Source: an uncultured Sterolibacteriaceae bacterium
GTDB taxonomy: Bacteria; Pseudomonadota; Gammaproteobacteria; Burkholderiales; Rhodocyclaceae
Direction: 5' to 3'
Length of the DNA stretch: 64,000 nt
Assembly: GCA_937888595.1 (NCBI GenBank)
Contig: CALARK010000022.1
Location: 372,001-436,000 of the forward strand
The position numbers and the translations under genes are program-made. Below, piece by piece: positions 60,091 through 64,000 of the stretch. The notes under the pieces are model-generated. The model had not been told where the DNA came from and made no database searches. It worked only from the letters and a program-made list of their open reading frames with translations. Numbering within the stretch: the stretch's first letter is position 1; the number at the start of each line of letters is the position of its first letter.

Positions 60091-62202
60091 GTGCTGACAC
60101 CCTTCAAGAAAAGATTCACCTACGGCGCGCATACCGTCACGATGGAAACCGCCGAAGTCGCCCGCCAGGCGACCGGTGCCGTGATGGTGAATGTCGACGA
60201 TACCGTCGTGCTCGCCACGGTCGTTGCCAAGACCGACGCCAAGCCTGGGCAGGACTTTTTCCCGCTCACCGTCGACTACGTCGAGAAAGTCTATGCCGCC
60301 GGCCGTATTCCCGGCGGCTTCTTCAAGCGCGAAGGCCGTCCTTCCGAGAAGGAGACCCTGACCTCGCGCCTGATCGACCGGCCGATCCGCCCGCTGTTCC
60401 CCGAGGGCTTCTACAATGAAGTCCAGGTCATCATCCATGTGCTGTCGAGCAACCCGGAAGTCGACCCCGACATCCCGGCGATGCTTGGCGCTTCCGCCGC
60501 GCTGGCGATCTCCGGCATTCCCTTCGACGGCCCGATCGGCGCCGCGCGCGTCGGCTACATCGACGGCCAGTATGTGCTCAACCCCACCCTCAGCCAGTTG
60601 GTCGGCAGCCAGCTCAACCTCGTGGTCGCCGGTACGCAGGCGGCCGTGCTAATGGTCGAGTCCGAGGCCCAGCAGCTCTCCGAGGATGTCATGCTCGGCG
60701 CCGTGGTATTCGGCCATGACCAGATGCAGGTCGCCATCAATGCCATCAACGAACTGGTCGAAGTCGCCGGCAAGCCCGAATGGGACTGGCAGGCCCCCGC
60801 CAAGGACGAGGCGCTGATCGCCAAGGTCGCCGCACTGGCCGAGGCCGACCTGCGCGAGGCCTACCGCATCACCAGCAAGCAGGCACGCACGCAGAAATGC
60901 CGCGAGGTCACGAACAAGACCATTGAGGCGATCTGCGCCGGCGAAGGCGAACCCGATGCCACCGCCGTGGGCAATCTGATCTTCGAACTCGAGGCAAAGA
61001 TCGTCCGCTCGCAGATCCTCAACGGTGAGCCGCGCATCGATGGCCGCGATACCCGCACCGTGCGTCCGATCACTATCCGTACCGGCGTGCTGCCGCGCAC
61101 CCACGGCTCCGTGCTGTTCACCCGCGGCGAAACCCAGGCGCTGGTCATCGCCACGCTGGGCACCGGCCGCGACGAGCAGATCATCGATGCCCTGCAGGGC
61201 GAGTACCGTGATCGCTTCATGCTCCACTACAACATGCCTCCGTTCGCTACCGGCGAAACCGGCCGCGTCGGTTCGCCGAAGCGTCGCGAGATCGGTCACG
61301 GTCGTCTCGCCAAGCGCGCGCTGGTCGCCGTGCTGCCGTCCGCCGAAGAGTTTGGCTACTCGATGCGCGTGGTCTCCGAGATCACCGAGTCGAACGGCTC
61401 CTCCTCGATGGCCTCGGTCTGTGGCGGTTCGCTGTCGCTGATGGACGCCGGTGTGCCGCTCAAGGCGCACGTCGCCGGCATCGCGATGGGCCTGATCAAG
61501 GAAGGCAGCCGCTTCGCCGTGCTGACCGACATTCTCGGCGACGAGGATCATCTTGGCGACATGGACTTCAAGGTGGCTGGCACACGCAACGGCGTGACCG
61601 CCTTGCAGATGGACATCAAGATTCAGGGCATCACCAAGGAAATCATGCAGGTCGCCTTGGCGCAGGCCAAGGAAGCGCGCCAGCACATCCTCGGCATCAT
61701 GGAGGGAGCGGTGACCGGGCACCGTGAAGAGGTGTCGAACTTCGCCCCGCGCATGATCACGATCAAGATCAATCCGGAAAAGATCCGCGACGTGATCGGC
61801 AAGGGCGGCGCCACCATCCGCGCCCTGACCGAAGAGACAGGTTGCTCGATCGACATCGAGGATGACGGCACGGTCACGATCGCTTCGGTGAGTTCGGATG
61901 CGGCCCAGGCTGCCAAGAAGCGCATCGAGGACATCACGGCCGAGGTCGAAGTCGGCAAGGTCTACGAAGGTACCGTCCTGCGCCTGCTGGATTTTGGTGC
62001 GATCGTCCAGATCCTGCCCGGCAAGGACGGCCTGCTGCACATCTCGCAGATCGCCAACGAGCGTGTCAATGCCGTGTCCGACAAGCTGAAGGAAGGCCAG
62101 GTCGTGCGCGTCAAGGTCATCGAGACCGACGACAAGGGCCGCGTGCGCCTGTCGATGAAGGCGCTGCTGGCAGAGGGTGGCGAAGCGCCCGCTGCCCAGT
62201 AA
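60091..62202 (+). CDS. pnp: Polyribonucleotide nucleotidyltransferase
   Basis: The 703-residue protein starts at GTG 60091 behind GAGAGGAAA. It has two RNase PH domains (GRIPGGFFKREGRPSEKE in the first; the second with RTHGSVLFTRGETQAL and FSYSMRV-like FGYSMRVVSEITESNGSS), then a KH domain (IRDVIGKGGATIRALTEETG) and an S1 domain (YEGTVLRLLDFGAIVQILPG). It is a phosphorolytic 3'-5' exonuclease and degradosome member. It ends before a strong terminator. Confidence 0.97.
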   Translation: MLTPFKKRFTYGAHTVTMETAEVARQATGAVMVNVDDTVVLATVVAKTDAKPGQDFFPLTVDYVEKVYAAGRIPGGFFKREGRPSEKETLTSRLIDRPIRPLFPEGFYNEVQVIIHVLSSNPEVDPDIPAMLGASAALAISGIPFDGPIGAARVGYIDGQYVLNPTLSQLVGSQLNLVVAGTQAAVLMVESEAQQLSEDVMLGAVVFGHDQMQVAINAINELVEVAGKPEWDWQAPAKDEALIAKVAALAEADLREAYRITSKQARTQKCREVTNKTIEAICAGEGEPDATAVGNLIFELEAKIVRSQILNGEPRIDGRDTRTVRPITIRTGVLPRTHGSVLFTRGETQALVIATLGTGRDEQIIDALQGEYRDRFMLHYNMPPFATGETGRVGSPKRREIGHGRLAKRALVAVLPSAEEFGYSMRVVSEITESNGSSSMASVCGGSLSLMDAGVPLKAHVAGIAMGLIKEGSRFAVLTDILGDEDHLGDMDFKVAGTRNGVTALQMDIKIQGITKEIMQVALAQAKEARQHILGIMEGAVTGHREEVSNFAPRMITIKINPEKIRDVIGKGGATIRALTEETGCSIDIEDDGTVTIASVSSDAAQAAKKRIEDITAEVEVGKVYEGTVLRLLDFGAIVQILPGKDGLLHISQIANERVNAVSDKLKEGQVVRVKVIETDDKGRVRLSMKALLAEGGEAPAAQ

Positions 62203-62217
62203 AAGGGACTTCCGCAA

Positions 62218-62253
62218 CAACAAAAAAGGACGCTGCGGCGTCCTTTTTTGTTG
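62218..62253. terminator. Bidirectional terminator between pnp and dksA
   Basis: A perfect 16-bp stem, CAACAAAAAAGGACGC with GCGTCCTTTTTTGTTG around TGCG, has an A run on one side and a T run on the other. It would stop both pnp and the convergent dksA transcript. Confidence 0.92.
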
Positions 62254-62295
62254 TCTGCAGATGCGCGAATCAATGCGTCATCGCTTGGCCAGCTA

Positions 62296-62721
62296 CTATT
62301 TGGCCAGCTGCTTCTCGCGACGCTCCTCGAGTTCCTTGCAGTCGATGCACATCGTGGCGGTCGGGCGGGCTTCGAGGCGCTTCAGGCCAATCTCCACGCC
62401 GCAGCTTTCGCAGTAGCCGTATTCGCCGTTCTCGATCAGGGCGAGCGACTCGTCGATCTTCTTGATCAGCTTGCGCTCACGGTCGCGGTTGCGCAACTCG
62501 AGGGCGATGTCGGATTCCTGGCTGGCGCGGTCGTTGGGGTCGGCGAACACCGTGGCTTCGTCCTGCATGGTATGCACGGTACGCTCGATATCGCCTGCCA
62601 GTTCCTGTTTCAGTGCTTCGAGGATTTGCCGAAAATGCGCCAGCTGCTTGGCGCTCATGTACTCCTCGCCCTTCTTGGGGGTGTAGGGAGGGAAATGCTT
62701 GTGCAGAAAGTCTTCAGCCAT
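62296..62721 (-). CDS. dksA: RNA polymerase-binding transcription factor DksA
   Basis: The 141-residue protein has a coiled coil with the acidic tip (MQDEATVFADPNDRASQESD) and the four-cysteine zinc finger CESCGVEIGLKRLEARPTAT then CIDC. It binds the RNA polymerase secondary channel with ppGpp and adjusts rRNA and amino-acid promoters. ATG 62721 (MAEDFLHKHF) is chosen; the ORF can be extended upstream but the family begins near here. The ppGpp link makes the ppx gene at the other end of the window a loose functional relative. Confidence 0.95.
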   Translation of the reverse strand: MAEDFLHKHFPPYTPKKGEEYMSAKQLAHFRQILEALKQELAGDIERTVHTMQDEATVFADPNDRASQESDIALELRNRDRERKLIKKIDESLALIENGEYGYCESCGVEIGLKRLEARPTATMCIDCKELEERREKQLAK

Positions 62722-62798
62722 TCTCTCTTGTCCGCTCGGCAAAAAAGAAGCGTTTATAAACGAAACCCCCGGTCGTCGCAAGTTTTTACGGAGTCCGA

Positions 62799-62827
62799 TT
62801 GACCGGGTCCTGGCCCCTCAGTAGAAT
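62799..62827 (+). promoter_or_regulatory. Promoter of the tRNA-Pro/tRNA-Arg operon
   Basis: TTGACC (62799-62804) and TAGAAT (62822-62827) are spaced by 17 bases, with a GC-rich discriminator, GCGCC, as expected for a stringently controlled tRNA promoter. Confidence 0.82.
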
Positions 62828-62837
62828 GCGCCTTCCT

Positions 62838-62914
62838 CGGGGCGTAGCGCAGCCCGGTAGCGCGCTTGCTTTGGGAGCAAGATGTCGGGGGTTCGAATCC
62901 CTCCGCCCCGACCA
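62838..62914 (+). tRNA. tRNA-Pro (anticodon TGG)
   Basis: A 77-base cloverleaf with acceptor CGGGGCG/CGCCCCG, anticodon stem CTTGC/GCAAG around TTTGGGA (anticodon TGG), T-loop GTTCGAATC, and encoded CCA end. Confidence 0.97.
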
Positions 62915-62955
62915 GTATCCAGCGTTTCGAGTGTTGACATGCATGGCATCACCGG

Positions 62956-63032
62956 CCGCCCGTAGCTCAACCGGATAGAGCACCGGCCTTCTAAGCCGGG
63001 GGTTGTGAGTTCGAGTCTCGCCGGGCGGACCA
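62956..63032 (+). tRNA. tRNA-Arg (anticodon TCT)
   Basis: A 77-base cloverleaf with acceptor CCGCCCG/CGGGCGG, anticodon stem CCGGC/GCCGG around CTTCTAA (anticodon TCT), T-loop GTTCGAGTC, and encoded CCA. Its 3' end borders apparent mobile DNA, so it may serve as an attachment site. Confidence 0.97.
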
Positions 63033-63121
63033 AAAATCCATAAATATCATGGAGTTGCCTGCTCTGTGAAACTCACTAACCCTCCCGAACACTCGAAAAC
63101 TGGTTCCATGCGTGGTTCCAT
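63033..63121 (+). other. Possible attachment/junction region downstream of tRNA-Arg
   Basis: An AT-rich 89-bp stretch after the tRNA CCA end. TGGTTCCAT occurs twice, 12 bases apart (63102-63121), the kind of spaced direct repeat used as recombinase arm sites. No second att copy can be seen in the window. Confidence 0.35.
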
Positions 63122-63559
63122 ATGTTAGCAAGCAAGGTCAAAAGATACTTAGAACGGCTGGACGAACTTACGCCTGCCGAGGTGTTGTACTCGGAAGACA
63201 TTGGCACACTGCTAAAGCTAAGCAAAAAGCAACAAGAAAACCTCAGAGCAAGAGGCAACTTCCCGTTCCCGCTGAAGCGGGTAGGAAGGCGGGTGTGTGT
63301 TGATAAGCTTACAGTTGCAAAATGGCTCGCAGAAGAAGCGAAGCCGAGCGGACCCAAGGCTCCCCCTTCCCTGAAGAAAAAAAATCGCACTAGCGCCCCA
63401 CAATCGTCAGCAAGACCTGGCATCGGACCCTTGCTGTTTCGCAAGCATCAGCAAGCAGCTAGCCTTAGCGCGTTGGTGAGACATAATCTCCAGCAAGCAG
63501 AATTTCTTGTCGAATTTTGGACTGACCTTGCCGAACTAGCGAAGCGGGGGAAGTTGTAG
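63122..63559 (+). CDS. Small helix-turn-helix (AlpA/excisionase-like) protein
   Basis: The 145-residue protein has an N-terminal MerR/AlpA-like winged HTH (about 15-70): VLYSEDIGTLLKLSKKQQEN then FPFPLKRVGRRVCVDKLTVAKWL. A basic linker (PSLKKKNRTS) and a helical C-terminus follow. Proteins like this direct excision or regulate integrated elements and often sit beside tRNA attachment sites. Base composition is lower in GC than the core. No integrase is in view, so the rest of the element would lie beyond 64000. Confidence 0.65.
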   Translation: MLASKVKRYLERLDELTPAEVLYSEDIGTLLKLSKKQQENLRARGNFPFPLKRVGRRVCVDKLTVAKWLAEEAKPSGPKAPPSLKKKNRTSAPQSSARPGIGPLLFRKHQQAASLSALVRHNLQQAEFLVEFWTDLAELAKRGKL

Positions 63560-63570
63560 CTATACACGAA

Positions 63571-63596
63571 ACGAACCCTCCCGAAGGAGGGTTCGC
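63571..63596. terminator. Perfect hairpin after the HTH gene
   Basis: CGAACCCTCC with GGAGGGTTCG around CGAA: a 10-bp perfect stem 13 bases past the stop. There is no T run on the plus strand; on the minus strand TTTCG follows, so it could end either transcript. Confidence 0.6.
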
Positions 63597-63599
63597 ATT

Positions 63600-64000
63600 G
63601 AGTCAAGAGTCAAAAAATCCTCTTTGCCCTTGGACTCGTCCACTCGACGCCTCCACACCACGATGCCACTCGTGTGAACCCGCAACCGCCAAGTTGCGGG
63701 GTGGAGCGGGGCAATTTCTAACTGCCCCTAGTGCCATACCTGTCTGCCAGACAGTGTTACCGTTTTCGACAGCTCTCAGCTTTCGTTACTCCCTTAGACC
63801 ATCGTCAAGTCAGCCTATAGGTTTCAATCACTACTCACCGAGTCTCCCACGCTTTCCGTTGATACGCATTGCCAATGCGCCGGAGTCAGCGTTTCCCACG
63901 TTATACACAAAAGTTAAATGCTTAGCGTGCCTGCTCATGTTGCGAGATATTCTAGTGCTCAGCACTTCACCGAATTTCTTCGGTTTTCAGGTTCCCAGGA
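63600..64000 (-). ncRNA. ORF-free hairpin-rich region, structured RNA candidate
   Basis: About 400 bases to the window edge hold no ORF of 60 codons in any frame, unusual here. Perfect hairpins recur: CCCGCAAC/GTTGCGGG (63679-63700), GGGGCA/TGCCCC (63708-63728), CTGTCT/AGACAG (63740-63754), CGCATT/AATGCG (63865-63879), GTGC/GCAC (63956-63966) and ACCGAA/TTCGGT (63969-63984). The last has a GAAA tetraloop only on the minus strand, which suggests that orientation. No rnpB, tmRNA, rRNA or group II domain V sequence is recognised. Confidence 0.35.

Noticed and set aside
63122..64000. tmRNA, RNase P RNA, group II intron or rRNA in the terminal region
   Set aside because: No conserved core sequences of these RNAs were recognised; only generic hairpins are visible.

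Overview
The window is a GC-rich bacterial chromosome segment with about 60 protein genes, tightly packed, often with ATGA or GTGA stop/start overlaps. Gene content and order point to a betaproteobacterium, probably Rhodocyclales or a close relative. The signs are smc-zipA-ligA, rnm-yciO-M50 protease-trpS-scpA-scpB-rluB, dapC-dapD-pilU-dapE, rimP-nusA-infB-rbfA-truB-rpsO-pnp, and a PEP-CTERM exosortase substrate. The genus call is inference only.

Layout. 1-5315: 3' end of ppx, then an Mla-type lipid ABC transporter (permease, ATPase, MCE protein, lipoprotein) and a divergent enoyl-CoA hydratase-like protein. 5399-7046 (minus): EamA permease, uracil-DNA glycosylase family protein, small DUF3012 lipoprotein. 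7192-9660 (minus): four lower-GC genes separated by integron attC sites, a cassette array with no integrase in view. 9930-22433: TetR regulator, etfB-etfA, a membrane protein, acyl-CoA dehydrogenase, HDOD protein, hybrid kinase, ETF-ubiquinone oxidoreductase, thioesterase and acetoacetyl-CoA synthetase, together an acyl-CoA oxidation and electron-transfer neighbourhood. 22210-25168: an insertion carrying a REP-associated transposase (RAYT), an RTX remnant and a secreted protein, bracketed by a 506-bp direct duplication of the aacS/rlmJ 3' ends. 24875-38794: rlmJ, pseudouridine synthase, esterase, prmB, a second hybrid kinase with a periplasmic NMT1 sensor, the dap/pilU cluster, queF, a chemoreceptor and azlCD. 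38970-52643: chromosome-structure, division, repair and translation genes. 52658-62202: the rimP-to-pnp translation and RNA-decay region, with a PEP-CTERM gene between truB and rpsO. 62296-64000: dksA, tRNA-Pro, tRNA-Arg, then what looks like the edge of an integrated element: a small HTH protein followed by about 440 bp with no ORF but many hairpins.

The most unusual signal is a dispersed 24-bp repeat (begins AAAAGTCGGC, ends GGGACGGC, variable GC-rich centre) present in 18 good copies in 64 kb. About half lie inside conserved protein genes, where the multiple-of-three length keeps the frame; five loci read it as KVGxxGTA-type octapeptides. Three copies begin at a stop codon (TetR, RAYT, dapE), one supplies the rbfA start codon, and one sits inside an integron cassette. 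One copy abuts the RAYT stop codon, so that enzyme or a relative is a candidate for spreading it.
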